A stretch of 64,000 nucleotides of DNA from Actinocatenispora sp963805605 (GTDB lineage Bacteria > Actinomycetota > Actinomycetes > Mycobacteriales > Micromonosporaceae). Positions within the stretch are counted from its first letter, which is position 1. The number at the start of each line of letters is the position of its first letter. The position numbers and the translations under genes are program-made. Shown piece by piece: positions 15,590-24,229 of this stretch. A model generated the notes under the pieces. It saw only the letters and a program-made list of their open reading frames with translations. It was not told the DNA's origin and searched no databases. The stretch lies in contig CAWDUX010000001.1 of NCBI GenBank assembly GCA_963805605.1, positions 310,001 through 374,000 of the forward strand. The letters are read 5' to 3'.

Positions 15590-16810
15590 ATGACCGAGGT
15601 CATGATGCCCGCCGCGCGCGGCTATCAGGATCCCAGCACCCGGCGGGCCATCGCCGCCATCTACTTCATCCAGGGACTCTGCTTCGCCGCGCTGCTGACC
15701 CAGGTGCCGACCCTGCAGGAGAAGTTCGGGTTCACCGAACTCCAACTGTCCGGGCTGCTGCTCACGGTGCCGGTGGTGGCCGGAGTGGGCAGCGCGCTGG
15801 CGGGGCTGGCCGCCGCACGGGTCGGCAGCGCATTGGTGCTGCGGGCCGTGCAACCGGTGTTCTGCCTGTCCGTCCTGGCCACCGGGCTGGCACCGAACCG
15901 CGCCGAACTCTACGTCGCGCTCGCGGTCTTCGGCCTCGGGGTCGGCGCGCTGGACGCCACCATGAACATGCAGGGCGTCAACCTCGAACGACGATACGGA
16001 CGCAGCATCCTCGCCTCATTCCACGCGGTGTGGAGTGCCGCCGGCATCCTGGGCGCACTGCTGTCCTCCGCCAACGAAGGGCTGCACCTGCCACTGTGGG
16101 CGGAGTTCGGACTGGTCGCCGTACTCGGCGTGACCGGGTCGGCGTTCGCCGGTCCCCGTCTGGTGCCACGCTCCACGGAACGAGCGACGGCACCGCGGAC
16201 CGGTTCGCCGACGGCGGTCCGGTGGCGGCCGATCGTACTGATCGGAATCGTCGTGGCCCTGATGTACCTTGCTGATTCGGCGACCTCGAACTGGAGTGCC
16301 GAGTATCTGCGGCACGGGCTGTCCTCCGGTGCCGCATTCGCGGCCTGGGGCTATGCGGCCTACCAGGGGTGCATGCTGCTCGGCCGGGCCGGCGCGGACC
16401 GGGTGGTACGCCGGTATGGGCCGGTCAGCGCAGTGCGGGCCGGCGGTGCGGTCGGCGTGCTGGGCCTCGCGCTGGTGGTGGCGGCACCCGACACGGCGGT
16501 CGGGATCTTCGGGTTCGGTGTGCTGGGGCTCGGTATGAGCGTGATCGCGCCCGAGGCGTTCTCCGCCGCCGGCCGCCACGACCCGACCGGCTCGGGACTG
16601 GCCGTCTCCCGGGTCAACATCTTCAACTACATCGGCTTCCTGATCGGCGCACCGCTGGTCGGTGTGGTGCAGGTGGTCTCGGACTGGCGGGTCGGCTTCG
16701 GGGTGCCGTTGGTGCTGGTGGCGCTGATCGTGCCGCTAGCCGCGGCGTATCGGCCGACCAGCGGCCCCACCCCGCGCAGCGTCCCGGCCGATGTTCCCGG
16801 CCCTTCGTGA
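15590..16810 (+). CDS. MFS transporter
   Basis: 406-aa major facilitator protein with about 12 membrane helices. It starts at ATG 15590 with GGAGG seven bases upstream. The N-half begins AIAAIYFIQGLCFAALLTQVP. The conserved NMQGVNLERRYGRSILASFHA after helix 4 and ATSNWSAEYLRHGL at helix 7 are typical of the YbjJ-like group of sugar or acid permeases and effluxers. No substrate is assigned. It converges with the MpaB-like gene, leaving nine bases between stops. Confidence 0.9.
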   Translation: MTEVMMPAARGYQDPSTRRAIAAIYFIQGLCFAALLTQVPTLQEKFGFTELQLSGLLLTVPVVAGVGSALAGLAAARVGSALVLRAVQPVFCLSVLATGLAPNRAELYVALAVFGLGVGALDATMNMQGVNLERRYGRSILASFHAVWSAAGILGALLSSANEGLHLPLWAEFGLVAVLGVTGSAFAGPRLVPRSTERATAPRTGSPTAVRWRPIVLIGIVVALMYLADSATSNWSAEYLRHGLSSGAAFAAWGYAAYQGCMLLGRAGADRVVRRYGPVSAVRAGGAVGVLGLALVVAAPDTAVGIFGFGVLGLGMSVIAPEAFSAAGRHDPTGSGLAVSRVNIFNYIGFLIGAPLVGVVQVVSDWRVGFGVPLVLVALIVPLAAAYRPTSGPTPRSVPADVPGPS

Positions 16811-16819
16811 CCGAACTGG

Positions 16820-17653
16820 TCAGAGCTTCGGGTACGACCCTGCACGGCGCCAACCGTCCCGGACCCGGGGACTGTGCCGCAGCCGGGCCGGCAACAACTC
16901 GAGGGTACGGCGCAGGGACCTGGCGGCCAGGGTGGTCGGCAGGTTCGCCGCCGGCAGGCCCAGTGCGCCGTAGCAGCTGCGGGCCCAGTCCGGCATGAGG
17001 CCGAAACCGAGGCCGGCCAGTCCGATCCAGCCGGCCCGGGCGGGGCTGAACCCCAGCGGTGCGGGCATCGCCGGCCAGAACAGGAATACGGCGGCCCGCG
17101 CGGCATCCTTCGAGATCGCCAGATCCGGCTGCATGCCCCGGTAGAACGCATCCACCGCGGCGGCTGAGCCGGGCACCGTGGCCGGGTCCAACCCGATCAG
17201 CTCGGCGGCGACGAGCTGCTCGGTGTAGTAACGGTCGACGTCGGCGTCGGTGAGCGGAACACCCGCGCGACGGACGGTGGTGACCAACGATTCGACCTCG
17301 CAGACGTGCGTCCAGCGCAGCAGTTCCGGTTCGTCGACCCGGAACTGTCGCCCGGTGCGCGGATCGCTGCCACGCAGCTGGCGATGGATGCCGCGGACCC
17401 GGGCGGCGGTCCGCCGGGCCTCCTCGGTGGTGCCGAACACGATGGTTGCGACGTAGTCGCCGGTCCGGTACAGCCGGCCCCACGGGTCGGTGCGGAAGTC
17501 CGAGTTCTGCGCCACCCCGGCCATCGCCCGGGGCTGCAGGGCCTGCAGGAACAGCGCGCGCAGGCCACCGACGACCAGTACCGGATGGCTGTGTACCCGC
17601 CAGCTCACGCTGTCCGGCCCGAACAGCCCGAGATCATCTGAGGACGCTGTCAC
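16820..17653 (-). CDS. Oxygenase MpaB family protein (DUF2236)
   Basis: 277-aa protein with the DUF2236 pattern: LFLQALQPRAMAGVAQNSDF, then DPWGRLYRTGDYVATIVFG, and a central ELLRWTHVCEVESLVT. In this family, which includes MpaB and latex-clearing protein Lcp, conserved histidines bind a b-type heme. The H in LRWTHV is a good candidate; the first family His (often in QxxHP) is here Q-ALQPR, so the second ligand is uncertain. Substrates of actinobacterial members are mostly unknown. The neighbouring broken catalase may be coincidental. Confidence 0.9.
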   Translation of the reverse strand: MTASSDDLGLFGPDSVSWRVHSHPVLVVGGLRALFLQALQPRAMAGVAQNSDFRTDPWGRLYRTGDYVATIVFGTTEEARRTAARVRGIHRQLRGSDPRTGRQFRVDEPELLRWTHVCEVESLVTTVRRAGVPLTDADVDRYYTEQLVAAELIGLDPATVPGSAAAVDAFYRGMQPDLAISKDAARAAVFLFWPAMPAPLGFSPARAGWIGLAGLGFGLMPDWARSCYGALGLPAANLPTTLAARSLRRTLELLPARLRHSPRVRDGWRRAGSYPKL

Positions 17654-17730
17654 CCCTCCAGCCTGCCACCGTGCCCGACCTCCCGCAGAACCGTCGCCCC
17701 CGACGGGGACCCGTACGCGGCGCGGACCGG

Positions 17731-19157
17731 TCAGGACCCGTTGATGCCGATACCGGCGGCGACCCGGTCACCGATCGACTTGTCCACGTTGCGCCAGTAC
17801 TGGACGGCGCGTTCCAGGACCGGCCGGCTCACTCCGTCGGACAGGTGCCCGACGATGTTGCCGACCAGACGCTGGCGCTGCCCGTCGTCCATGACGGTGC
17901 GCACCAGGGCGCCCGGCTGCCCGAAGTCGTCGTCCTCGGCGTGCAGCCGGTACGCCGAACGGACCGCCTCGTCGGTCGCGCCGTACGCGATGCCCAGCTC
18001 ACCGGCCGCCGCCGGACTGGCCCGCGGACCGCCGTACGAGTTCGGCGCGTACACCGGGTCCGCCGTGTTGTGGTAGCGCATGGCGCCGTCCTTGGAGTAC
18101 GAGTCGACCTCCGAGAGTGGGCGGTTGACGGGTAGCTGCGCGTAGTTCGGGCCGATCCGGTACCGATGCGTGTCCGGGTAGGCGAACAGCCGACCCAGCA
18201 GCATCTTGTCCGGCGACGCTCCGATCCCCGGCACCATGTTCGACGGTTCGAACGCCGCCTGCTCTATCTGCGCGAAGTAGTTCTCCGGGTTGCGGTTCAG
18301 GACCATCCGGCCCACCGTGATCAGGGGGTAGTCCGAATGCGGCCAGACCTTGGTCAGGTCGAACGGGTTGAACCGGTAGTCGGCCGCGTCGTGGTACGGC
18401 ATGACCTGCACCTTCAGCGTCCAGCTCGGCGCGTCGCCACGCTTGATGGCGGTGTGGAGATCGCGGATGTGGTGGTCGGTGTCCCGGCCGACCAGTGCGT
18501 CCGCGTCCGCCTGGGTCAGGTAGTCGATGCCCTGATCGGTCTTGAAGTGGTACTTGACCCAGAACCGTTCACCCCCGGCGTTCTCCCACAGGTACGTGTG
18601 CGAGGAGTATCCGTTCATCTGCCGCCAGGTCTTCGGGATGCCCCGGTCACCCATCAGCCAGGTCACCTGGTGCGCCGACTCCGGCCGCAGCGTCCAGAAG
18701 TCCCACTGCATGTCGTGGTCGCGTAGGTGGTTGTCGGCCCGGCGCTTCTGGGAGCGGATGAAGTCGGGAACTTGATCGGGTCCCGGATGAAGAAGACCGG
18801 AGTGTTGTTGCCGACCAGGTCGTAGTTGCCCGCACCGGTGTAGAACTTGATCGCGAACCCGCGCGGGTCGCGCCAGGTGTCGGGTGAGCCGAGTTCGCCG
18901 GCCACGGTAGAGAAGCGGATCAAGGTGTCGGTACGGACGCCCTGCTGGAACACCGCCGCCCGGGTGTACTGCGAGACGTCTTCGGTGACCTCGAAGAAAC
19001 CGAACGCGCCGCCGCCCTTGGCGTGCACCACGCGTTCGGGCACCCGCTCCCGGTTGAACTGTGCGTTCTTCTCGATCAGGTAGTGGTCCTGCAACAGGAT
19101 CGGTCCGTCCGGTCCCAGGGTCAGACTCCTCCGTACGGGACCAGGCACGACACCCAC
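17731..19157 (-). pseudogene. Clade-3-like heme catalase disrupted by a one-base deletion
   Basis: Two minus-strand frames together give one complete catalase of about 475 aa. The upstream frame (19157 to about 18768) ends NTPVFFIRDPIKFP; the downstream frame resumes at MQWDFWTLRPESAHQVTWL. Between them the expected ...FPDFIRSQKRRADNHLRDHD is readable only if one G is added in the run at 18763-18768. The catalytic His (VVHAKGGGAFG), the distal Asn (GNNTPVFF) and the heme-ligand Tyr (RLFAYPDTHR) are all kept, so the break is recent or a sequencing error. The start is uncertain: GTG 19157 or 19148, with no good ribosome site. Confidence 0.9.
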
Positions 19158-19213
19158 TTCATCAGGTGTTCTGCGACTGGTTGGGAAAACCGACGAAGTG
19201 TCGTCCGCGCGGG

Positions 19214-19555
19214 TCAGCTGATCAGCCGGGCGCAGACCGCGACGAGCAGGAGCAGTACGACCGCACCGGCGACCAGCCCGATGCCGTGACTGACCGTACG
19301 GGTGGCCTGTTCCTCGGCGTCCAGCCGGAGATGGTCCTGCACCGGCATGTCGCGCGGCGGACTGACCGGTACCACCACCGGCGGGCGCCAGTGCGGCGGT
19401 GGCATCAGGCTGCGGGGCGGGCCCGCGTACGGCTGCTCCGCCGGCGCACCGGCGCTGCTCGGCGCCGGGCGCTCGGGCATGCCGCCGGGCGGTCGGCGCC
19501 AGAACGGGTCGTCGCCGGCGTCCGCCGGTGTGCTGGGGCGGTCCGCGTTCGTCAC
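19214..19555 (-). CDS. Small proline-rich membrane protein
   Basis: 113-aa protein beginning MTNADRPSTPADAGDD. About 75 Pro/Ala-rich residues (WRRPPGGMPERPAP, PPHWRPPVVVPVSPP) precede a charged stretch and one C-terminal membrane helix (GLVAGAVVLLLLVAVCARLI). It looks like a tail-anchored protein facing the cytoplasm. I do not recognise a family. It lies immediately upstream of the catalase on the same strand with a gap of about 56 bases. Confidence 0.65.
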   Translation of the reverse strand: MTNADRPSTPADAGDDPFWRRPPGGMPERPAPSSAGAPAEQPYAGPPRSLMPPPHWRPPVVVPVSPPRDMPVQDHLRLDAEEQATRTVSHGIGLVAGAVVLLLLVAVCARLIS

Positions 19556-19659
19556 GCCCCGACGCTACCAACCATGTGCCGACACCGACCGGGCGCCGCG
19601 CGATCACCGCGGGTCACCCGGTCCGTGGGTTGTCCATCCGGCCGGTGCTCCTCGCCGGG

Positions 19660-21552
19660 TCAGTTGTCCCCGGACCCCGGCGACTGGTCGGTGCCGGCAC
19701 CAGCGGGGCCGCGGGTGCCAGCGGGGCGCCGACGGCGGTTACGGCGCCGGGGAGCGCCCTCCGCGGCCTGCTGCCTGTCGCCCGCATCGGTCGGCGTACC
19801 GCCGCCATCGGTGCCGGGCGTGGCCGCGCCCGCTGAGCGGGTCGACTCCGTGGACCCGGCCGTACCGGTTGCCGACTCGCCGTCGATCCGGCGCCGACGT
19901 CGCCGCCGCCCGCCGGTCGGTGACTCCGTACCAGACTGGTCGGTGGAGCCGCGGGAACCCGAACCGCTGTCCGAACGCGCCGGCCGCTCGGCCCGGTCCG
20001 GACGTGCCGCCCGGTCCCGTCGCCGCGGCGTACGCGTCCTGGGTCCGCGGCCGCCCGGCCGGTGCTGCTCGATGTCCTCCTGCCGCTCGGCGGCCAGCCC
20101 GGCGCGGGTGCGCTGCTCCGGTGCCAGGGTGCCCGGCGCGTCGGTCGGGATGTGCAGGTCGGCGTAGAGGTGCTCGGAGGTGTGGTAGGTCTCCAGCGGG
20201 TCGGCGATCCCGGCACCCAGCGCTTTGTGGATCAGCTTCCAGCGGGGCAGGTCGTCCCAGTCCACGAAGGTGACCGCGACGCCGGTCGCGCCGGCCCGGC
20301 CGGTACGACCGATCCGGTGGGTGTAGGTGTCCGGGTCCTCCGGACAGTCGTAGTTGATCACGTGTGTCACGCCGGAGACATCCAGCCCTCGGGCCGCCAC
20401 ATCCGTGGCCACCAGCACATCGACCTTGCCGGTACGGAACGCCCGGAGTGCTTGCTCCCGCGCGCCCTGGCCCAGGTCGCCGTGCACCGCCGCCGCGGCG
20501 AAACCGCGAAAGTCCAGGTCGTCGGAGAGTTTCTGGGCGGCGCGCTTGGTCCGGCAGAACACCATGGTCAGGCTGCGGCCGTCGGCCTGCAGGATCCGGG
20601 CGACCACCTCGGCCTTGTTCATCGAGTGGGTCCGGTAGACGAACTGCTCGGTGAGCGGGTTCGGCCCGGTCTCCGCCGTGTGCACGGCGTGGATGGTCAT
20701 CGGCCGGGTCAGGTAGCGGCGGGCCAGCGACACGATGGCGTCCGGCATGGTCGCCGAGAACAGCATCGTCTGGCGCTGCTCCGGCAGCATCCCGACCAGC
20801 TTCTCGATGTCCTCCTGGAAGCCCAGGTCGAGCATCCGGTCGGCCTCGTCGAGTACCAGGATCTTGATGCCGGTGAACACCAGATGCTTCGATTTGGCCA
20901 GGTCCAGCAGCCGGCCCGGGGTGCCGACGACCACGTCGACGCCGGTCTTCAGTGCGTCGATCTGGGGCTCGTAGGCCCGGCCGCCGTACACCGGCAGGAC
21001 CCGGATGCCGCGCAGCTTGCCGGCCGTCTCGATGTCCCGGGCGACCTGCAGACCCAGCTCACGGGTGGGCAGTACGACCAGTGCCTGCGGTCGGCCGTCG
21101 GCGCCTTCGGTCGGACCGAGGATCCGCTGCAGGATCGGTACGCCGAAGCCGAGGGTCTTGCCCGTCCCGGTCGGGGCCTGGCCGATCACGTCGGAGCCGC
21201 GCAGCGCGATCGGGATCGCGTCCTGCTGGATCGCGAAGGCGTGTTCGATGCCGACCTGCTCCAGCGCGGTGACGGTCTCGGCACGTACGCCGAGTTCGCG
21301 GAACGTCGGGCTGTCCGAACGCACCGGTGCCCGGGCCGCCAGCTCGTGTACCTCCTCCGGCTGGGCGTCCCGCGCATCGGTGGTGCCATCGTGCGCGTCG
21401 GCTGATTTTCTCGGCGGGTCGGCGGGCGACCCGGTGTGGTGGGCGACATCGTCCGCAGGGGCCGGTACCGGCATGCCGCCGGCGGCCACGTCCCGGTCCG
21501 GACGCTGGTCGCGCTGAGTGTGCTCGTGCAGTGTGTGTCCCTCTCCCGCCAC
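19660..21552 (-). CDS. DEAD-box RNA helicase with basic C-terminal tail
   Basis: 630-aa helicase. After an unstructured acidic N-terminus the core has the Q motif (F84 to QQ110), motif I APTGTGKT at 126-133, VLDEADRMLD, SAT, and the C-domain ARGLDVSGV and HRIGRTGR. About 150 C-terminal residues are Arg/Gly/Thr-rich with RRRRRRID-like clusters, typical of RhlE/CshA-type helicases that bind RNA through a disordered tail. It should unwind short RNA duplexes during ribosome assembly, mRNA decay or cold growth. GTG 21552 gives the longest frame; an ATG 26 codons later is also possible. Confidence 0.95.
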   Translation of the reverse strand: MAGEGHTLHEHTQRDQRPDRDVAAGGMPVPAPADDVAHHTGSPADPPRKSADAHDGTTDARDAQPEEVHELAARAPVRSDSPTFRELGVRAETVTALEQVGIEHAFAIQQDAIPIALRGSDVIGQAPTGTGKTLGFGVPILQRILGPTEGADGRPQALVVLPTRELGLQVARDIETAGKLRGIRVLPVYGGRAYEPQIDALKTGVDVVVGTPGRLLDLAKSKHLVFTGIKILVLDEADRMLDLGFQEDIEKLVGMLPEQRQTMLFSATMPDAIVSLARRYLTRPMTIHAVHTAETGPNPLTEQFVYRTHSMNKAEVVARILQADGRSLTMVFCRTKRAAQKLSDDLDFRGFAAAAVHGDLGQGAREQALRAFRTGKVDVLVATDVAARGLDVSGVTHVINYDCPEDPDTYTHRIGRTGRAGATGVAVTFVDWDDLPRWKLIHKALGAGIADPLETYHTSEHLYADLHIPTDAPGTLAPEQRTRAGLAAERQEDIEQHRPGGRGPRTRTPRRRDRAARPDRAERPARSDSGSGSRGSTDQSGTESPTGGRRRRRRRIDGESATGTAGSTESTRSAGAATPGTDGGGTPTDAGDRQQAAEGAPRRRNRRRRPAGTRGPAGAGTDQSPGSGDN

Positions 21553-21933
21553 GGCGCTGACAGCGGCCGTGGGCGGCCCGCTCCCGGTGGATCACCGCTG
21601 ACGGGATCGACAATCGGGACCGGACGGCACCGTCGGCGGTTGCCGGGGTGTCACCTGGGCCGTGGCCGGTCCTCCGCCGGCGCCGCGTGAGCGGCTGTGG
21701 ACCGGCTGAGCCGGACTGGCGTCGCGGGTATCCGTGGCGTCTACTGGTGGGTCCGTTGTCCCCACTTCAGAGCCCATGGTACGTGCTGATGACTCGCCGT
21801 GCCGAGCAGGCGCCCGCCGATGCGGTCGGTGTGCTCCGGTCGCCCGACCTGCGGTGCCTGCTGGCGGTAACCTGCCGTCGGTACCCGCGCGCGACCATTT
21901 CGGCCGGTGCGGTCGCGTCGAGGAGGTCAACGA
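21553..21933. other. Intergenic region between divergent helicase and ferritin-like genes
   Basis: 381 bases without a convincing gene. It must hold both divergent promoters, but I could not pick a clear -35/-10 pair. Short frames here (for example 21648-21956) have no ribosome site and no recognisable protein pattern. GAGGAGG at the right end serves the TTG start at 21934. Confidence 0.5.
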
Positions 21934-22653
21934 TTGTCCGAGCCGTCGAGCAATGAGTCCGCCGACCATGCGGCCCTGGGTGGCGAACTGTCGGTTGCTG
22001 AGTCGTATGTACCCCCGGTGGAGGGCGTCGTGGCCCTGCTGGCGGTCCTCGCCTACGGAACCCTGGTGGCTTTCGACCGGATCGCGGCGGATGCGCGGCT
22101 CGCGCCGGATCTGCGGCGTCGAGCCATGCACAGCGCGATGGCCGCCGTCGAGATCGGCAACTACGAGAGACTGGCCGCCCGGCTCACCGAACTCGGCGCG
22201 GACCCCGAGGAGGCGATCGCGCCGTTCGTCGCACCGCTGGACGGTTACCACGACCAGACGCAGCCGCGTGACTGGCTGGAAGGCCTGGTCAAGGCATACG
22301 TGGGAGACGGGATCGCGGACGACTTCTACCGTGAGGTCGCCCAGGTGCTCGAGCCTCGGGACCGGGAACTGGTGCTCGATGTGCTGCACGACACCCGGTA
22401 CCAGGACTTCGCCTCGCATGAGATCCGGGCCGCGATCGCCGAGGACCCCCGGCTCGCCAACCGTCTCGCCCTGTGGGCGCGGCGGTTGATGGGCGAGGCG
22501 CTCAGCCAGGCGCAGCGGGTCGCCGCCGAACGCGACGAACTGACCATGCTGGTGGTACACGGTTCCGGCGATCTGGCCGGCATCGTCGACCTGTTCAAAC
22601 GGCTCACCGCGGCGCACGCCGAGCGGATGACCGGACTGGGTTTCAACAACTGA
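21934..22653 (+). CDS. Ferritin-like-fold protein
   Basis: 239-aa mostly helical protein. The TTG at 21934 is chosen because GAGGAGG lies seven bases upstream and upstream residues look random. It contains the pattern of actinobacterial ferritin-like proteins: LAVLAYGTLVAFDRIAADAR, MHSAMAAVEIGNYERLAARL, a central DWLEGLVKAYVGDGIADDFYREVAQ, and later DELTMLVVHGSGDLAGIVDLF. Some E/H metal positions of true ferritins or MiaE are present (EIGNYE, E in FYREV), so di-iron binding is possible but not certain. The gene ends before a strong bidirectional terminator, facing DUF3107. Confidence 0.88.
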   Translation: MSEPSSNESADHAALGGELSVAESYVPPVEGVVALLAVLAYGTLVAFDRIAADARLAPDLRRRAMHSAMAAVEIGNYERLAARLTELGADPEEAIAPFVAPLDGYHDQTQPRDWLEGLVKAYVGDGIADDFYREVAQVLEPRDRELVLDVLHDTRYQDFASHEIRAAIAEDPRLANRLALWARRLMGEALSQAQRVAAERDELTMLVVHGSGDLAGIVDLFKRLTAAHAERMTGLGFNN

Positions 22654-22679
22654 CCGCACTACCGGGTCCGCACGCGAAA

Positions 22680-22720
22680 TTTCCCCGAATGTCCGCCACC
22701 GTGACGGACATTCGGGGAAA
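22680..22720. terminator. Bidirectional intrinsic terminator
   Basis: A perfect 16-bp inverted repeat, TTTCCCCGAATGTCCG ... CGGACATTCGGGGAAA, encloses a 9-base loop. It lies between the convergent ferritin-like gene (ending 22653) and the DUF3107 gene (ending 22772). The T/A ends give short U-tracts in both directions, so it should stop transcription from both sides. Confidence 0.88.
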
Positions 22721-22771
22721 CAGAAGCTGGAGCGCCACCGGCGATGAGCCGGCAGGCCCGTACCGGCCCGG

Positions 22772-22999
22772 TCAGCCGGCGCTGAAACCGATCGGCCGGG
22801 CACCTGCCTCGGCGATCTCCACGTAGGCGATCTTCTCGGCCGGCACCATCACCCGACGACCCTTCTCGTCCACGAGCGACAGCACGCTGGCCTTGCCTGC
22901 CAGTACATCGGTGACAGCCTGCTCCACCTCCGCCGCTGTCTGCGTGCTCTCCAGCACGAGCTCGCGGGGTGCGTACTGCACGCCGATCTTGACCTCCAC
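22772..22999 (-). CDS. DUF3107 small protein
   Basis: 75-aa protein: MEVKIGVQYAPRELVLEST at the start, VTDVLAGKASVLSLVDEKGRRVMVPAEKIAYVEI through the rest. This is a typical actinobacterial DUF3107 protein with a beta-alpha-beta layout; the role is unknown. A TetR regulator gene is located 68 bases upstream on the same strand, an arrangement conserved in actinomycetes. It is followed by the bidirectional terminator at 22680-22720. Confidence 0.92.
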   Translation of the reverse strand: MEVKIGVQYAPRELVLESTQTAAEVEQAVTDVLAGKASVLSLVDEKGRRVMVPAEKIAYVEIAEAGARPIGFSAG

Positions 23000-23067
23000 G
23001 GCCGCCTCCTCGCGTTGTCGCTGCTGCGCTCAGCAGCGTATCCGACCGGTCACCGGACCAGCCGGTG

Positions 23068-23730
23068 CTATCCCTCCTGCGGATCGCCCTGCAGCGGGAA
23101 GTTGGAGATACCCCGCCAGGCCAGGGCCGCGATCAGCGCCACCGCGTCCGCCTTGGGTACCGAGCGGTCTGATGCGAGCCAGAACCGGGCGCCGTTCTCC
23201 GCCGCGCCGGTCAACCCCACGGCCAGCAGCTCGGCGCGGTCCCGGCCCACCCCGGTGTCGCCCATGATCGTCTCGGTGACCGCCTCGATGCAGCCGCGCT
23301 CGGCCCGCTTCACCCGCTCGGCCACCGCGGGGTCGTTACGCAGGTCGGATTCGAAGACCAGCCGGTACGCCTCGCCCTCGCCGTCGACGAAGTCGAAGTA
23401 GGCCTGCATGGCGCCAGCGACCCTGATCCTGTTGTCGGTGGTGGCGGCCATCGCCTCACGCACCCGGTTGACCAGCGCGTCGCAGTGGGTGTCCAGCAAA
23501 GCGAGGTAGAGCTCCAGCTTGCCGGGGAAATGCTGGTAGAGGACCGGCTTGGACACGCCGGCCCGTTCGGCGATGTCGTCCATCGCGGCAGCGTGGTAGC
23601 CCTGCGCGACGAAGACCTCCAGCGCGGCGGTGAGCAGCTGGGCGCGCCGCTGAGAACGTGGCATTCGTACCGGCTGCGGGCGTACCGAACCGGATGCCGC
23701 CGGATAGCCGGAGTTGGGCTGGGCGCTCAT
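23068..23730 (-). CDS. TetR-family transcriptional regulator
   Basis: 220-aa regulator starting at ATG 23730. The helix-turn-helix is clear: LLTAALEVFVAQGYHAAAMDDIAERAGVSKPVLYQHFPGKLELYLALLD. The C-terminal ligand domain is helical, with FDFVDGEGEAYRLVFESDLRNDP and LTGAAENGARFWL. The ligand and targets are unknown. The position upstream of DUF3107 is conserved in actinomycetes, and autoregulation from the 23731-24229 region is likely but not shown. The linked gene content suggests a housekeeping rather than resistance role. Confidence 0.93.
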   Translation of the reverse strand: MSAQPNSGYPAASGSVRPQPVRMPRSQRRAQLLTAALEVFVAQGYHAAAMDDIAERAGVSKPVLYQHFPGKLELYLALLDTHCDALVNRVREAMAATTDNRIRVAGAMQAYFDFVDGEGEAYRLVFESDLRNDPAVAERVKRAERGCIEAVTETIMGDTGVGRDRAELLAVGLTGAAENGARFWLASDRSVPKADAVALIAALAWRGISNFPLQGDPQEG

Positions 23731-24229
23731 ACGACACACCGTCCCGCGGTACGAACACCGTCGAGGAGGACAGCTGCGTGTCCGGCGTGCGTCGATTCGG
23801 GTGGCATGGTCCGCTGTCTCGCGTCGACCCTCATCGCTGTCCTCGCTTCGCTCCGGCGGGATCGGCGGCAGACCTGACCGGGCCGTGGCCCCGGGGGGAG
23901 CGGATGGCCCGGCGGCTGGTTGCGCCGGGTGTTCCCCTGAAGCCTAACGGAGCGGATGCCGGAACATCGCGTACGTCACCGCCGGTTCGGTCGGTTGGCG
24001 GGCACTCCAGTACCCTGCGACACGGTACACCGGCCATGTCGGACAGGCGCCGATTCGGCGACCCCACGTCATGGACGTGATATACGCCATGAGATCCGCG
24101 CTGTGTGGCGCCGAGTACCGTCACTGTGACGTGGACCGTGGTGACGAAAGTGCTCCTCGATCCGGCAGAATCGGCCCCGAGTCGTGGCCGCTGAGGTCAG
24201 AATCCTGGATTCCCGGCGGGAGGCGAGCC
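23731..24229. other. Divergent intergenic region with an operator-like inverted repeat
   Basis: 499 bases between tetR (left, minus) and the 671-aa gene (right, plus) with no believable gene. At 24070-24091 lies CATGG-a-CGT-GATAT-ACG-CCATG, an almost perfect 8-bp inverted repeat with a TATACG that could be a -10 element. It could be an operator for the TetR protein or another regulator. GGGAGG (24218-24223) is the ribosome site of the 24230 gene. Confidence 0.4.

Noticed and set aside
17731..19157. Programmed frameshift in the catalase gene
   Set aside because: No slippery sequence or stem-loop at the break; catalases are not known to use recoding. A one-base deletion is simpler.
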